Shown here: in pieces, positions 8,129 to 19,900 of the stretch
Numbering within the stretch: the stretch's first letter is position 1
Layout of the letters: every line of letters begins with the position of its first letter
Source: Lachnospiraceae bacterium
GTDB lineage: Bacteria; Bacillota; Clostridia; Lachnospirales; Lachnospiraceae
Direction: 5' to 3'
Length of the DNA: 64,000 nucleotides
Assembly (NCBI GenBank): GCA_022774505.1
Contig: JALFLW010000122.1
Coordinates: 31,602-95,601, forward strand
The notes under the pieces: generated by a model
Database searches by the model: none
What the model was told of the DNA's origin: nothing
The model's input: the letters and a program-made list of their open reading frames with translations, nothing else
Made by a program: the position numbers and the translations under genes

Positions 8129-9115
8129 ATGACATGTACAAATGAGTCATCCAGACAAAGATCACCAAAGAAAAAAGGGCTTGATATGATAAAAGGAATT
8201 GCCATCACCGGCATCTTCTTATATCATCTGATTCCCTCCATATTTCCGGGCGGATTTCTGGGCGTCCCCCTATTCTTTGTTTTATCCGGTTATCTGATGT
8301 ATACCACAGCTACCCGCTATCTCACAGAGACTTCCTTCCCCGTTTGGAAATATTACAAAAAAAGGATTTCGCGGCTGATGCCTGCTCTTTTTATCATGGT
8401 TATGCTGATCTGCTGTTATATGACGATAATACACAGCAGACAGATAATCGGAATCCGTCCACAGGTACTAAGTATATTTCTCGGTTATAACAATTGGTGG
8501 CAGATCAGTCAGAATGCTTCTTATTTTACCAAGATGACTGAAATGTCCCCCTTTACGCATTTATGGTTTCTGGGCGTTGAAATGCAGTTTTATCTGATCT
8601 GGCCTCTTTTCTTTCTTCTATATAAGAAGTTATACCGAAATTATTCCAAGCAGGCTGCAGGCTTTTTCTTTTTGCTCCTATCACTCCTTTCCCTGACTGC
8701 CATGCTGTATTTCTATCAGCCCGGAAATGATCCTTCCCGTGTTTATTACGGTACAGATACAATGGGATTTACCATATGCCTTGGAATATTCCTCGGTGCT
8801 GTACGCCACAATTTTCCAAAGCTGCAAAAGCCTGTCCCCGTAAAATTACAGATGCCACTGTTTACTATTATGTTATTTATTACCATCCTGCAATTCCTAT
8901 TCGTCAATGGAAACTGTCATTATTTATATCAGGGGGGCATGTTTGGGATCAGTATCTTTTTTGCACTGATGATCCTTTTGGTTGAAAATTCAAAAACGCT
9001 CCCCCGGAATATACCTCTTTCCTCGCCTGCTGCTCTTTTAGGAAGACACAGCTACTCCATTTATTTATGGCATTATCCGGTCATTGTCCTGATCCTTGCA
9101 AGCCTGCAAAAATAA
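8129..9115 (+). CDS. Membrane acyltransferase-3 protein, OatA transmembrane-half homologue
   Basis: A polytopic membrane protein of 328 residues belonging to the acyltransferase-3 family. It is predicted to pass acetyl groups across the membrane for O-acetylation of cell-wall glycans. The family catalytic His is in FLYHLIP (H33), followed by GVPLFFVLSGYLM and the conserved basic segment KKRISRLMPALF. About ten hydrophobic segments follow, ending in RHSYSIYLWHYPVIV. OatA of other Firmicutes is a fusion of such a domain with an SGNH esterase; here the SGNH part is a separate gene 68 nt downstream. The ATG at 8129 has GAGAGG 10 nt upstream; the open frame from 8090 would start inside the promoter. 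Its control by the divergent BlaI-type repressor is inferred from the shared operator. Confidence 0.85.
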   Translation: MTCTNESSRQRSPKKKGLDMIKGIAITGIFLYHLIPSIFPGGFLGVPLFFVLSGYLMYTTATRYLTETSFPVWKYYKKRISRLMPALFIMVMLICCYMTIIHSRQIIGIRPQVLSIFLGYNNWWQISQNASYFTKMTEMSPFTHLWFLGVEMQFYLIWPLFFLLYKKLYRNYSKQAAGFFFLLLSLLSLTAMLYFYQPGNDPSRVYYGTDTMGFTICLGIFLGAVRHNFPKLQKPVPVKLQMPLFTIMLFITILQFLFVNGNCHYLYQGGMFGISIFFALMILLVENSKTLPRNIPLSSPAALLGRHSYSIYLWHYPVIVLILASLQK

Positions 9116-9183
9116 ATGACACTCCGCAAACATCTCCGGAGAACGAAGAAAAACAATAATAATTACATATAAGGAGAACAACT

Positions 9184-9987
9184 ATGAAACAGACAAAAAA
9201 TAAATTTCACCACATTCTAAAATACCTGAGAACATTCTTTTTGACAGCAGGGATCTGCATTGGTGCATACGGCATCATTACCGCACCATCATCCGATGCA
9301 AATCGACTTGAAAAAGAATTAGAAAAAAATGCCTGCGAACTGGCCCGGGACGAGGAATCGCCTGCTGCTATATCCACCGCACCGGTTAAAGCATCTGCCC
9401 TGCCCTCTTCTGTTTCTTCTCATAATTCCACGCCAAAGCGTCCAGAAAAGCAATACAAAAAGCCGACCGAGACCTTTTGTGCTTCCAAGATAAACGATCC
9501 TGTTTCCGTAATTGGAGATTCCGTATTTCTCGGAGCAGCTCCTGCCTTCAAAAAGATCTATAAAAATACTTTCATCGATGCCAAAATATCCCGCCAGGTC
9601 GTGCAGGGGCTGGATATTGCAAAAAATATGGATCGACAGGGCAAACTCGCTGATACCGTCATTATCGCCCTCGGAACGAATGGATGCTTTAATTCCTCCA
9701 CAGCTCAAAAACTCATTGACTATCTTGGTCCGGATCGTACTATATACTGGATCGATGCCTATGGCCGCAATCTTCCTGTACAGGAAAATGTAAACAAAAC
9801 GATCCGTAAGGTAGCCAAAGCAAATCCCAATGTACAGGTCATTGCATGGTCAAAGGAAGGTAGAAAACATCCGGACTGGTTTTATCAGGACGGCATCCAT
9901 CTCAATATCACCGGTCAGAAAAAATATGCCCGTTTTATTTATAAAAACGTTTTTTATGGCACAGGTAAAGGGAAACTGACACAATAA
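9184..9987 (+). CDS. Extracytoplasmic SGNH-type acetyltransferase, OatA C-terminal-half homologue
   Basis: A 267-residue protein with one N-terminal membrane anchor (about residues 17-35) and a short Ser/Pro/Lys linker. The SGNH domain that follows has the catalytic Ser in GDSV (S113), the GTNG block (164-167) and the Asp-His pair in DGIHLN (D236, H239). In OatA this domain transfers acetyl to the C6-OH of MurNAc, blocking lysozyme. Together with the preceding membrane gene it reconstitutes a split OatA. RBS AAGGAGA lies 6 nt upstream of the ATG. The 3' end overlaps the convergent corA-like gene by 53 bp. Its acceptor sugar cannot be determined from sequence, so wall teichoic or other glycans remain possible. 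Confidence 0.82.
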   Translation: MKQTKNKFHHILKYLRTFFLTAGICIGAYGIITAPSSDANRLEKELEKNACELARDEESPAAISTAPVKASALPSSVSSHNSTPKRPEKQYKKPTETFCASKINDPVSVIGDSVFLGAAPAFKKIYKNTFIDAKISRQVVQGLDIAKNMDRQGKLADTVIIALGTNGCFNSSTAQKLIDYLGPDRTIYWIDAYGRNLPVQENVNKTIRKVAKANPNVQVIAWSKEGRKHPDWFYQDGIHLNITGQKKYARFIYKNVFYGTGKGKLTQ

Positions 9988-10855
9988 GGATACTTAATAC
10001 GATCACCAATGGATATCCATATCTCCAATGAAGCTCCGGCATATACGAAAAATTCATGCCATACCAGCCGGCGATCAATGTCAAAGGCAGAAAAATCGCA
10101 GTTACCACTGTCAGCGTTTTCATGATCTTATTCTGCCGGATCTCAATCTGTGCCTGATATACCTCCCTGATCTGAATAGAATACTCCCTCAGCAGACACG
10201 CCTCCTGATGAAAACGTCCTGTCTTTTCCCTGAGCAGCCTAAGTCTACGCAGGTCTTCCTGAGAAAATATCTCAAGATCATTCTTAAGAAGTGCATCTGT
10301 GATCTCCTGCAATTGCAGATAATAATGGGAATAACGGAGTATTTCTTTTCGGATGCCTATGATCTTTTGATCAAATGCACTGATATTTCCTGAGAGCATC
10401 TCGTCCTCCAGATGTGCGAGCTGTATTTCCATTTGAGCCAGTCTTTCCAGATCATCTTTTAATAAGTTTTCTATAACTGCTTCCAAAACAGTCCCGACAC
10501 CACCTTCTTTTTCCAAAAATATTTTTTGAAGATCATAAAGAAGCCTTTGGGCAAATTTATTTTCTTCGATAAAGTACAGATGATCTCTATCCAGTATAAA
10601 GGCAAACCGGCCGCCCTGCTTATCCGGAAACGGCGTGCGATACGTTCCATACATGAAACACGGATGGATTTCTACCTTACAAAGCCGGATCACATTTGTG
10701 CCACAGACTGTCGAATATCCTAATGACTGCAAAAACAGGTTTTTTGCAGCTTCTTTATTCTCTAAAACAGCCAGCACCGGCTTATCTTCCTTTCCTATAT
10801 TCTCCTTGGAAAGCCCCCTGATTCTTCCGTTTTCTATCCTATAATAATATGACAT
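9935..10855 (-). CDS. corA: CorA-family magnesium/divalent-cation transporter
   Basis: A 306-residue CorA-like channel. The long N-terminal cytoplasmic part carries coiled-coil helices (for example LEIFSQEDLRRLRLLREKTG). Two C-terminal membrane helices are separated by the family signature YGMNFSYMPEL, which contains the GMN motif. The open frame extends to 10978, but the ATG at 10853-10855 has a perfect GGAGG 8 nt upstream and gives the usual short N-terminus. It is convergent with and overlaps the SGNH gene by 53 bp, so antisense interference at the 3' ends is possible. Transport of Mg2+, Co2+ or Ni2+ is the known role of the family. Confidence 0.88.
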   Translation of the reverse strand: MSYYYRIENGRIRGLSKENIGKEDKPVLAVLENKEAAKNLFLQSLGYSTVCGTNVIRLCKVEIHPCFMYGTYRTPFPDKQGGRFAFILDRDHLYFIEENKFAQRLLYDLQKIFLEKEGGVGTVLEAVIENLLKDDLERLAQMEIQLAHLEDEMLSGNISAFDQKIIGIRKEILRYSHYYLQLQEITDALLKNDLEIFSQEDLRRLRLLREKTGRFHQEACLLREYSIQIREVYQAQIEIRQNKIMKTLTVVTAIFLPLTLIAGWYGMNFSYMPELHWRYGYPLVIVLSILIVSVSLYLCHKKRFYK

Positions 10856-11133
10856 AGATTCATCCTCCAATAATAAAATCATCCCCTTTTCCACTGAAAA
10901 ATAATCTCTCCATTCCCTTTCCCTTCTGCCGGACTTTAAAATTCCCATGGGCATACAGGGAAAATGGCCCAAATGCATATTGATTTTCGAAAGTTAATAT
11001 GGTATTCTGAAAAAGAGTGGCTTAATCAGGTCACTTTCAGGAACAGTTTCATAATTTCTGCATTCGCAGGAAATTTCTGCTCTTGCGGTAAATTATTAAT
11101 CCGTACAAATTTAAAGAAAAGAGGTTAAGAAAC

Positions 11134-12738
11134 ATGGCACAAATTGATTTAAGCAAGTATGGCATTACCGGAACTACTGAGATTGTTTACAACCCTTCTT
11201 ATGAGGTACTTTTCGAAGAAGAGACAAAGCCGGAGTTGACAGGCTATGAAAAAGGTCAGGTCAGCGAGCTTGGTGCAGTGAACGTTATGACAGGTATCTA
11301 TACCGGTCGTTCTCCAAAAGACAAATTCATCGTTATGGATGACAAGTCTAAGGATACTGTATGGTGGACTTCTGACGAGTACAAGAATGATAACCATCCT
11401 GCTACTCAGGAAGCTTGGAAATCAGTTAAAGAGCTGGCAATCAAAGAGCTTTCAAACAAGAAGCTGTATGTTGTTGATGCTTTCTGTGGTGCAAACAAGG
11501 ATACCCGTATGGCAATCCGTTTCATCGTAGAGGTAGCATGGCAGGCACATTTCGTAACAAACATGTTCATCAAGCCAACCGCTGAGGAGCTTGAGAACTT
11601 TGAACCAGATTTCGTTGTTTACAACGCTTCTAAAGCTAAGGTAGAGAACTACAAGGAGCTGGGTCTTAACTCTGAGACAGCAGTTATGTTCAATATCACA
11701 AGCAAAGAGCAGGTTATCGTAAATACATGGTACGGCGGAGAGATGAAGAAAGGTATGTTCTCTATGATGAACTACTTCCTTCCACTTAGTGGCATGGCTT
11801 CTATGCACTGCTCTGCAAATACAGACCTTGACGGAAAGAACACAGCAATCTTCTTTGGTCTTTCCGGTACAGGTAAGACAACACTTTCTACAGATCCTAA
11901 GCGTCTCCTGATCGGTGATGATGAGCACGGCTGGGATGATAACGGTGTATTCAACTTTGAGGGTGGATGCTACGCTAAGGTTATCGACCTTGATATCGAA
12001 TCTGAGCCTGACATCTACAATGCAATCAAGCGTGACGCTCTCCTTGAGAACGTAACTGTTGCAGATGATGGAAAGATTGATTTCGCTGATAAGAGCGTAA
12101 CAGAGAATACTCGTGTTTCTTATCCAATTGATCATATTAAGAATATTGTACGTCCTATCTCTTCTGCACCGGCAGCAAAGAACGTAATCTTCCTGTCTGC
12201 AGATGCATTCGGCGTACTCCCTCCGGTATCTATTCTGACTCCGGAGCAGACACAGTACTATTTCCTTTCTGGATTTACAGCAAAGCTTGCAGGTACAGAG
12301 CGTGGAATCACAGAGCCAACTCCTACTTTCTCTGCTTGCTTCGGTCAGGCATTCCTGGAGCTGCATCCTACAAAGTATGCTGAGGAGCTTGTTAAGAAGA
12401 TGGAAGCAAACGGTGCTAAGGCATATCTTGTTAATACAGGATGGAACGGAACAGGAAAGCGTATCTCTATCAAGGATACTCGTGGAATCATTGATGCAAT
12501 CCTGAATGGTGATATTGTAAACGCTCCTACCAAGAAGATTCCTTACTTCAACTTTGAGGTTCCTACAGAGCTTAACGGTGTTGATACAGGAATCCTTGAT
12601 CCTCGTGATACTTATGCTGATGCTTCTGAATGGGAAGCTAAGGCTAAGGATCTTTCTGAGAGATTCATCAAGAACTTCGCTAAATATGAAGGTAATGAAG
12701 CTGGTAAGGCACTTGTTGCTGCAGGTCCTCAGCTGTAA
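11134..12738 (+). CDS. pckA: Phosphoenolpyruvate carboxykinase (ATP)
   Basis: Interconverts oxaloacetate + ATP with PEP + CO2 + ADP. The 534-residue length and the P-loop [11 protein letters not shown] (from residue 242) identify the ATP-dependent class. Other visible family motifs are NAFCG-like [19 protein letters not shown]-like [11 protein letters not shown] and the [20 protein letters not shown] metal site. RBS AAGAGG lies about 8 nt before the ATG. Codon use is clearly biased (a highly expressed gene), which also creates a long antisense shadow frame. In anaerobic gut Firmicutes it often runs in the PEP-carboxylating direction; malic enzyme, also in this window, works on the same C3/C4 node. 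Confidence 0.96.
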   Translation: MAQIDLSKYGITGTTEIVYNPSYEVLFEEETKPELTGYEKGQVSELGAVNVMTGIYTGRSPKDKFIVMDDKSKDTVWWTSDEYKNDNHPATQEAWKSVKELAIKELSNKKLYVVDAFCGANKDTRMAIRFIVEVAWQAHFVTNMFIKPTAEELENFEPDFVVYNASKAKVENYKELGLNSETAVMFNITSKEQVIVNTWYGGEMKKGMFSMMNYFLPLSGMASMHCSANTDLDGKNTAIFFGLSGTGKTTLSTDPKRLLIGDDEHGWDDNGVFNFEGGCYAKVIDLDIESEPDIYNAIKRDALLENVTVADDGKIDFADKSVTENTRVSYPIDHIKNIVRPISSAPAAKNVIFLSADAFGVLPPVSILTPEQTQYYFLSGFTAKLAGTERGITEPTPTFSACFGQAFLELHPTKYAEELVKKMEANGAKAYLVNTGWNGTGKRISIKDTRGIIDAILNGDIVNAPTKKIPYFNFEVPTELNGVDTGILDPRDTYADASEWEAKAKDLSERFIKNFAKYEGNEAGKALVAAGPQL

Positions 12739-12782
12739 TTCCTCCCACAAAAGTTCAATAGGTTTTATAAGTATATAAAGAA

Positions 12783-12814
12783 AGGGTGTCCCTGATGAAG
12801 GGGCACTCTTTTTT
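12783..12814 (+). terminator. Terminator of pckA
   Basis: Stem AGGGTGTCCC / GGGGCACTCT with G-U pairs and a 7-nt loop, followed by six T. Confidence 0.8.
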
Positions 12815-12875
12815 AGTGTATAGGAAAATGTTTTTTTTATACACTAAAAGAGGGCAAAACCCGCGTTTTGCCCTC
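12811..12875. repeat. Palindromic intergenic element containing the xfp terminator
   Basis: TTTTAGTGTATA (12811-12822) pairs with TATACACTAAAA (12838-12849). This is followed by the perfect hairpin GAGGGCAAAAC - CCGC - GTTTTGCCCTC (12850-12875), which acts as terminator of the minus-strand phosphoketolase gene. The words GTATAGGAAAATG and GAGGGCAAAAC recur together near 57700-57770, so this is probably a dispersed intergenic repeat. Confidence 0.6.
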
Positions 12876-12904
12876 CAAAATTGTTTTAAACAATTTATAC
12901 TTTT

Positions 12905-15292
12905 TTATTTATTATCAGGGGTATGCCACTCCCAATTACGAACCTCTTCCAGATCCTGACCATACTCCGCAATATACTGCTTATGCTCTACGAGCTTATC
13001 ATTCATCTTCTGGATCAGATAAGAACCACGATTTGCAAGCTGTGGCAGATGCATGATCGCATCTTTTACGAGATTAAAACGATCAATCTCATTCTGGACT
13101 CTCATATCAAATGGCGTTGTGATCGTACCTTCCTCCTGATAACCATGAACCGATACGTTCTGATTATCACGACGATACGTAAGCTCATGGATCAATGTCG
13201 GATAACCATGGAATGCAAAGATTACCGGCTTGTCTGTTGTGAAGATTGCATTGTATTCACTGTCACTGAGACCATGAGGATGCTTATGATTAGACTCCAG
13301 CTTAAACAGATCGACTACGTTTACAACACGGATCTTAAGCTCCGGAAGCTCATCACGAAGAATTGTAACTGCAGCCATTGTCTCCAATGTCGGTGTATCA
13401 CCACAGCATGCCATAACAAGATCCGGCTCCTGACCTTCATCATTGCTGGCCCACTCCCAGATTCCTACACCCTGGGTACAATGCTTAACAGCCTGCTCCA
13501 TATTCAGCCATTGATAGCTTGGATGCTTTGATGCTACGATAGCATTGACATAATTCTTGCTCTTAACACAATGATCAAAGCATGATAACAGACAGTTTGT
13601 ATCCGGTGGCAGATACATACGGACAACGTCTGCTTTCTTATTAGCAATATGATCAAGGAATCCAGGATCCTGATGCGTAAATCCATTATGATCCTGCTGC
13701 CATACATTCGATGTCAGGATAAAGTTCAAAGAAGCGATTGGACGTCTCCATGTCAGCTGATTGCAGACTTTCAGCCATTTTGCATGCTGTGCAGCCATAG
13801 AATCTACAACACGGATAAATGCTTCGTAACTTGCAAAAAATCCATGACGTCCTGTCAACAGATAACCTTCCAGCCATCCTTCACACATATGCTCACTAAG
13901 CATACCATCCATGATACGACCGTTTCTAGCCAGACAATCATCAGAATCGAGAAGCTCTGCGTTCCAATCTCTGTTCTCTGCCTCAAACACCTTGTACAGA
14001 CGGTTTGACATGCTCTCATCCGGACCGAAGATACGGAAATTCTGATTCTCTCTATTTAATACAAAAATATCGCGGATATATCCACCAAGTTCGATCATAT
14101 CCTGTGCCTTTGTCTTACCAGGATCTACCTCAATACCATATTCACGGAAATCAGGAAGTCTTAAATCTTTCATCAAAAGACCACCATTTGCATGTGGATT
14201 TGCTCCCATTCTGGCATCTCCCTTTGGTGCCAGCTCAGCAAGCTCTGGAATCAGCGTACCCTTGTCATCAAAGAGTTCCTCCGGGCGATAGCTTTCCAGC
14301 CATTCCTTCAGAAGCGGCAGATGCTCATCCGGTTTCTCCATAGTGATCGGCACCTGATGTGCACGGAAAGATCCCTCGATCTGCTGTCCATCGACAACCT
14401 TTGGTCCTGTCCATCCCTTTGGTGTACGAAGAACGATCATTGGCCACTTTGGACGCTCCGGATCATTATTCTTGCGGGCATTTTCCTGAATTGCCTTAAT
14501 CTTCTCAACAGCTTCATCCATTGCCTCTGCCATGAGCTTATGCATAGTCATAGGATCATCACCCTCAACAAAGATCGGCTCCCAGCCACAGCCTACAAAG
14601 TAACTCTCGATCTCTTCATGGGAGATACGTGAGAAGATTGTCGGATTGCTGATCTTGTATCCATTCAGATTCAGAACAGGAAGAACCGCTCCGTCTGTGA
14701 TCGGATTCAGGAATTTATTTGACTGCCAAGAGGTAGCCAGAGGACCTGTCTCAGCCTCACCATCACCAACGATTACAGTAGCAATGAGATCCGGATTATC
14801 AAATACTGCACCAAATGCATGAGCAATTGAATAACCAAGCTCACCACCCTCATTAATAGAACCCGGTGTCTCCGGTGCACAATGGCTAGGTACACCACAA
14901 GGGAATGAGAACTGCTTAAACATCTTCTTCATACCCTCTTCGTCCTGACTGATATTCGGATAGATCTCACTGTAAGATCCCTCCAGATACGTATTGGCGA
15001 TCATGAAGTTTCCACCATGTCCCGGACCGGATAAAAGGATCATATCGAGGTCATAACGTTTAATAACACGATTACAATGCACATAAACGAAGTTCTGTCC
15101 AGGGACAGTTCCCCAGTGACCTACAATTTTCTTTTTAATATGATCCATGGTTAATGGCTCTTTCATCAGCGGATTATCCAACAGATAAAGCTGACCTGCA
15201 GACAGATAATTGGCAGCACGCCAATATGCATCGATCTTGTCCAGCATCTCCTGGGATAACGGCTGTTTCTCAAGACAAGTATTTTCTGACAT
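12905..15292 (-). CDS. xfp: Xylulose-5-phosphate/fructose-6-phosphate phosphoketolase
   Basis: A 795-residue thiamine-diphosphate enzyme that phosphorolytically cleaves xylulose-5-P (and usually fructose-6-P) to acetyl-phosphate plus glyceraldehyde-3-P or erythrose-4-P. Diagnostic segments are LSGPGHGG near residue 85, the TPP-binding stretch [20 protein letters not shown] and the C-terminal block with [21 protein letters not shown] lies about 6 nt upstream. It allows pentose use through acetyl-phosphate and extra ATP via acetate kinase, which is not in this window. It is transcribed alone, behind the terminator hairpin of the upstream transporter gene. Confidence 0.96.
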   Translation of the reverse strand: MSENTCLEKQPLSQEMLDKIDAYWRAANYLSAGQLYLLDNPLMKEPLTMDHIKKKIVGHWGTVPGQNFVYVHCNRVIKRYDLDMILLSGPGHGGNFMIANTYLEGSYSEIYPNISQDEEGMKKMFKQFSFPCGVPSHCAPETPGSINEGGELGYSIAHAFGAVFDNPDLIATVIVGDGEAETGPLATSWQSNKFLNPITDGAVLPVLNLNGYKISNPTIFSRISHEEIESYFVGCGWEPIFVEGDDPMTMHKLMAEAMDEAVEKIKAIQENARKNNDPERPKWPMIVLRTPKGWTGPKVVDGQQIEGSFRAHQVPITMEKPDEHLPLLKEWLESYRPEELFDDKGTLIPELAELAPKGDARMGANPHANGGLLMKDLRLPDFREYGIEVDPGKTKAQDMIELGGYIRDIFVLNRENQNFRIFGPDESMSNRLYKVFEAENRDWNAELLDSDDCLARNGRIMDGMLSEHMCEGWLEGYLLTGRHGFFASYEAFIRVVDSMAAQHAKWLKVCNQLTWRRPIASLNFILTSNVWQQDHNGFTHQDPGFLDHIANKKADVVRMYLPPDTNCLLSCFDHCVKSKNYVNAIVASKHPSYQWLNMEQAVKHCTQGVGIWEWASNDEGQEPDLVMACCGDTPTLETMAAVTILRDELPELKIRVVNVVDLFKLESNHKHPHGLSDSEYNAIFTTDKPVIFAFHGYPTLIHELTYRRDNQNVSVHGYQEEGTITTPFDMRVQNEIDRFNLVKDAIMHLPQLANRGSYLIQKMNDKLVEHKQYIAEYGQDLEEVRNWEWHTPDNK

Positions 15293-15369
15293 TTGTTACC
15301 TCCCTAAATCATTTGTTTATTTACCGTCCGCTAGTTTACCACATTTTGCTTCTGATTACAAGGCAAAAA

Positions 15370-15429
15370 TGCTATACGGCTTTAATCTGCATAGCTTTAA
15401 ACTATGTAGCATTAATCAGCCATATAGCA
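15370..15429 (-). terminator. Long hairpin terminator after the NSS transporter gene
   Basis: Imperfect ~26-bp stem: outer arms TGCTATA(T/C)GGCT, inner arms CATAG/CTATG around TTTAAAG, followed on the minus strand by TTTTT. It begins right after the transporter stop and lies upstream of xfp. Confidence 0.7.
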
Positions 15430-15436
15430 TTCCAAC

Positions 15437-16843
15437 CTATTTGATCATCGCCAGCAGTCTGTCCAAAAGCCCTGTAGACTGCAAAAACAGGATAAGCATG
15501 ATTACCGGCATTACAAATTTGATCATTACGATATAAAGATATTTTCTGGAAAATCTGCCATTTGGATGTTCCATCTCCTCAATAACCCATTTTGGTTTTA
15601 CAAGCCAGCCAACCAATATGGTAGAAAAAATGGTAATAAACGGCATCAAAAAGCTATTGCTGATATAATCCATAATATCCAGCAGCTGCCCTGTCGTTCC
15701 GTTTGGAAGAGGAATTTCCAGATAAAAAATACTGTACCCCAGTGCGATCACAGCCGTAGCAGCCAGATAGATCCCACCAAGGATCAATGTAGTCTTTTTA
15801 CGCTCTGTATGAAATATTTCCATACAATTCGCAGTAATCGATTCCAACACAGAAATGCATGAAGTCAATGCCGCAAAAGCTGCCAGCAGAAAGAATACAA
15901 GGCCAATGATACGTCCCACTGTCCCCATGGCATAAAATGTCTTAGGAAGTGCCACAAACATCAGACTAGGACCTGCTGCCATCCCCTCCATACCGGAAAA
16001 TACATATATTGCCGGTATGATCATAATACCTGCCAGGAATGCTACTGCAGTATCCACCACTTCGATCTGGGCGACCGACTTGTTCAGATCCACATCCTTT
16101 TTCACATAAGAACCATACGTGATCATAATTCCCATGGATACACTTAATGAAAAGAACAACTGACTCATGGCATCCAAAGTAACCTGTAGAAATCTTGAAA
16201 CAGTCATGCCGGACACATCAGGAATAAGATAGACTTTCAGTCCATCCAATCCGGTACGCACCACTCCGTCTGCCCCCTTAAATTTCAATGTCAATGAGAA
16301 TGCAGCGATCCCCACAACCATGACCAGAAGCACCGGCATGATAAATCTGCTGCATCGCTCAATTCCACCTTCTACCCCATTATAGACGATCAGCACTGTC
16401 ACCAGCATAAAGATCAGTCCAAACCACACAGAGGATGTATTTGTTATAAAACCTGTAAAAAACGAATCCCTTGCCGCATCTTTACAGGCTCCTGTCAAAA
16501 ATACAAGAAAGTATTTCAGGATCCATCCACCGATCACTGCATAATATGTCATGATAAGCACCGGAACCATAAATGTCAAAAAACCCAGTTTCTTCCAGCC
16601 CGGCCGCATCGTTTCATATGCCTTAATAGCACTCTGTCCGGTTTTTCGTCCAATGGAAATATCTGTCGTCAGCAATGTAAATCCAAAGGTAAGTTCAAGA
16701 ACAAGATAAATGATAAGAAACAAACCGCCACCGTCTCTCGCTACCAGATAAGGAAAACGCCATAAATTTCCCACTCCTACAGCACTTCCTGCTGCTGCCA
16801 GAACAAATCCGATCTGGCCGCTAAAACTACTTTTCTTTTTCAC
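15437..16843 (-). CDS. Neurotransmitter:sodium symporter (NSS/SNF family)
   Basis: A 468-residue Na+-coupled transporter of the LeuT fold. The signature of TM1, GSAVGVGNLWRFPYL, with the unwound-helix Na+ and substrate site, is at about residues 19-33. Eleven or so hydrophobic segments follow and the C-terminus is hydrophobic. Bacterial members import amino acids or tryptophan-like compounds; the substrate cannot be read from sequence. The start is GTG, preceded by GGAG with 8-nt spacing. It is a single-gene unit, with a strong hairpin terminator downstream. Confidence 0.9.
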   Translation of the reverse strand: MKKKSSFSGQIGFVLAAAGSAVGVGNLWRFPYLVARDGGGLFLIIYLVLELTFGFTLLTTDISIGRKTGQSAIKAYETMRPGWKKLGFLTFMVPVLIMTYYAVIGGWILKYFLVFLTGACKDAARDSFFTGFITNTSSVWFGLIFMLVTVLIVYNGVEGGIERCSRFIMPVLLVMVVGIAAFSLTLKFKGADGVVRTGLDGLKVYLIPDVSGMTVSRFLQVTLDAMSQLFFSLSVSMGIMITYGSYVKKDVDLNKSVAQIEVVDTAVAFLAGIMIIPAIYVFSGMEGMAAGPSLMFVALPKTFYAMGTVGRIIGLVFFLLAAFAALTSCISVLESITANCMEIFHTERKKTTLILGGIYLAATAVIALGYSIFYLEIPLPNGTTGQLLDIMDYISNSFLMPFITIFSTILVGWLVKPKWVIEEMEHPNGRFSRKYLYIVMIKFVMPVIMLILFLQSTGLLDRLLAMIK

Positions 16844-16958
16844 GTTAATTACTCCTTTTTTGTTATTTTCCGTTAAAAACTGATAAAAATTATTGTACCA
16901 TACTCCTATAGGAGAATCAACGAGAGATCGCCGGCAGTTTATGTTTCTTTTTTCATTT

Positions 16959-19900
16959 TTATTTCTTTTTATATCTTACCGCTGTCACTGCAGACCATTT
17001 TCCCAGATCCAAAAACTTTTTATTTGTTGCACATACTTTAATATAATATCTCTTTCCTTTCTTTAACTTCTTTAATTCTGCTCTATTCTTTTTCACCATA
17101 TACAGCTTCACACCTGCCGATTTCTTTTGGCCGTTTTTAAGTGCTGAGAGCCTCTTTTTTGAGGTACTGTATGCAACAATATAATACTTTGCCGACTGCT
17201 TTTTCCAGCTGAGTGAAATTCCTTTAGAATATGACTTTCCTTTCACTCCGGTAACCTTTTTGACCGTGACTTTTTTCGCTTTATCAGCGGGTACTGCTGT
17301 CGGTGCCGTGACATCCGGTGAAGTACCCCCGGGAGTAACTGCATCTGCGTTTGCTGATGCAGACGGCTGTAATGCAGGTACGGCTGTTTTCTCCTCTCCT
17401 GCCGGTTTTGACGATGTCTCTGCTGTCGGTACCGGTGTCGGTACATTCTGAGACGCAGCCGGTGTAATGGCTGGATTTGCCGGTTTTCTTGTAGGACGTA
17501 CTACCGGTCTGTCTGAGGGACGTACCGGTGCCTCCGGCAATACTGTTGGTTCCGGCAGGACAGATTTGTTATCGCTCTGTCTATACTCTACAGATGTCTC
17601 CATAGAATCCGTCTCCTGACCGGCCGGAATAATTGTATATCTGTAATCAAACACCTTTTGTGGAACCTGATAATCACTCAGAGTTTCATAACCACAGGAA
17701 CCATTTCCGGTTCCTTTTACGAGACCATCTATCGTTAGATAAGTATCCTTTGACGGACTCAATTTATTAACATGGGCCGCATCCTGCAGCTGTTTTGGAC
17801 TAAAATGAAGTGCAGAGGCATTTATATCCGTCCCTGCGCAGATCAATATACTGTTGTTCTCATCTTTTTGTGATATCCTGATCCATTTCACCCCTGTCAG
17901 ATTACCACAGTCCTGAGGCATCGCAAATGGATAATACATATCGGAAACCGTCGTATCATAGACTCCTTTTCTGGTATAACTCTGTCTGTCATTATAACTT
18001 TCGCTGTCACCGTTTCCATACCATTGTACCTGTTCCATTCCCTCTGCCAGCGTCATAATTGTTCCAAGCTTAGCTAGCTTTTTCGCCTTTGTCTTTGTCA
18101 GATCATAATGAACATCTACTGTCACTGCTCCGTTATTTTCAATCGTGTATTTCATTGTGACCACGCCTGGTTCATTAGTCTTGGTATCTATTTTATAAGA
18201 AGAAAGCCACTTTACCGTGATCACAGGACATCCATCTTCACTTCGTGATACTTCCGGTTCTCCATCCATTGTCAGATAAGACATAAAATCGGAATACTTG
18301 GTTCTGTCATTATCCAGCTTTGCCCGGAAAACATTAGGCTGTGGTCCCTTTTTTATCAGAAGCTTATCCCCGTAATAATAGTCTGACATAGTCCCATCAG
18401 CTGCATCAAACCGGAAATGAAAATCCTTTCCGGATATCTCATAACCGGAATCATTTTTTTCTACGTTCACTTCATCTCCCTGCCACTTGTGATAACCGCA
18501 TTGTGCATCCTCTGCAACCTGAATCTGTGCATAAGCGATTTCCTGATCCTTGTGCAATATCCCCTTTGCATCCTTCGTCTTAACCGAAATATTCAGATAA
18601 TACTGTGCTCCTTTTTTCTTATCTGACGGCAAAGTAAATGGTATTATAATGTCCTTTTCCTGCTGTGGTCCTACATTTTCTGTAACAGTTCCCTGATCGA
18701 TCACTGTATCATTTTCCCTAAGCTGCCAGATTGTTTCATACTCTGACAATTCATCGGATATACTCTCATTTTTTACATGAATCGTCTGATCCTTTAATAT
18801 ATCATCCTTTGATGTAAACCAAAAATTCTGATATTGATATTTTACTTCCTTGATCTCGGGCTGAGGATCTCTGTCTGCTGACAACAGACCATTCTGGCAG
18901 AAATTCTTATCTCCCGAATAACTGTTTCCCCAATCTCCACCGTATCCTAAATAATATCCCTTAAGATCATAAAGACCACTGGTATGTGCTTTTTCCTGTC
19001 CATAATAGTCCCAGTCACCATCATCGATCGCAACTTTTCTTGACTGGTCTACCCAATCCCAGATAAATCCGCCAAGCATATTATCGTATTTGCGGATAAT
19101 ATCCCAGTATTCCTTTAAATTACCTACTGCATTTCCCATCGCATGATCATATTCACACAATATAAATGGCATACGGCTTTTATCCTGTGCATAGGACATA
19201 ATGCTTGCAGGATCATAATACATATGACTTACCATATCAATGCCTGTAGAACCCTTTCGCCCACCACTCATTCCTTCATAATGGACCATCCGGCTGCTAT
19301 CCCTGTCTTTAAAGAACTGAACAAGGTGTGCAAACATTCCATTCGCATAGTTGCCATCTCTCTCAGACCATCCCTGACTGGATTCATTTCCTATAGACCA
19401 GAATAAATTGCATGTAGTATTTTTAAACCTTTCATAAGACGCAGACTGTCTTGTAAGTGCTGCTGTCTCCAGTCTGCTTAATTGTCCTTCATTGGAATAT
19501 ATCGCATGAGACTCATTGTTGCTTTCACACATTACATACAGACCATATTTGTCACAAAGATAATAAAAATAATCATCATTCGGATAATGAGACGTTCTCA
19601 CGGCATTGATATTATTTTCCTTCATCAGACGAATATCTGTTTCATAAATCTTCTTAGAAACATATTTTCCTGTCTCTACATCCGTATCGTGTCTGTTCAC
19701 TCCCTTGATCATCAGACGCTTTCCGTTCAATGTCACCATGTCATAATAATCTGTATCATTATTATATTTTCCATCATCCGTCACCTTCGTTGATGTAAAT
19801 TCCAACTGACGGAATCCAATATTCTGACTAATACTTTCATAATGCAGTCCCGAATCCCTGTCATATAAAGATATTACCATTGTGTACAGATTCGGATGAT

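Noticed and set aside
11452..12750. 432-codon open frame antisense to pckA
   Set aside because: Shadow frame created by strongly biased codon use of pckA. Its product is Cys/Arg/Ile-rich without domain pattern, and it lacks an RBS.
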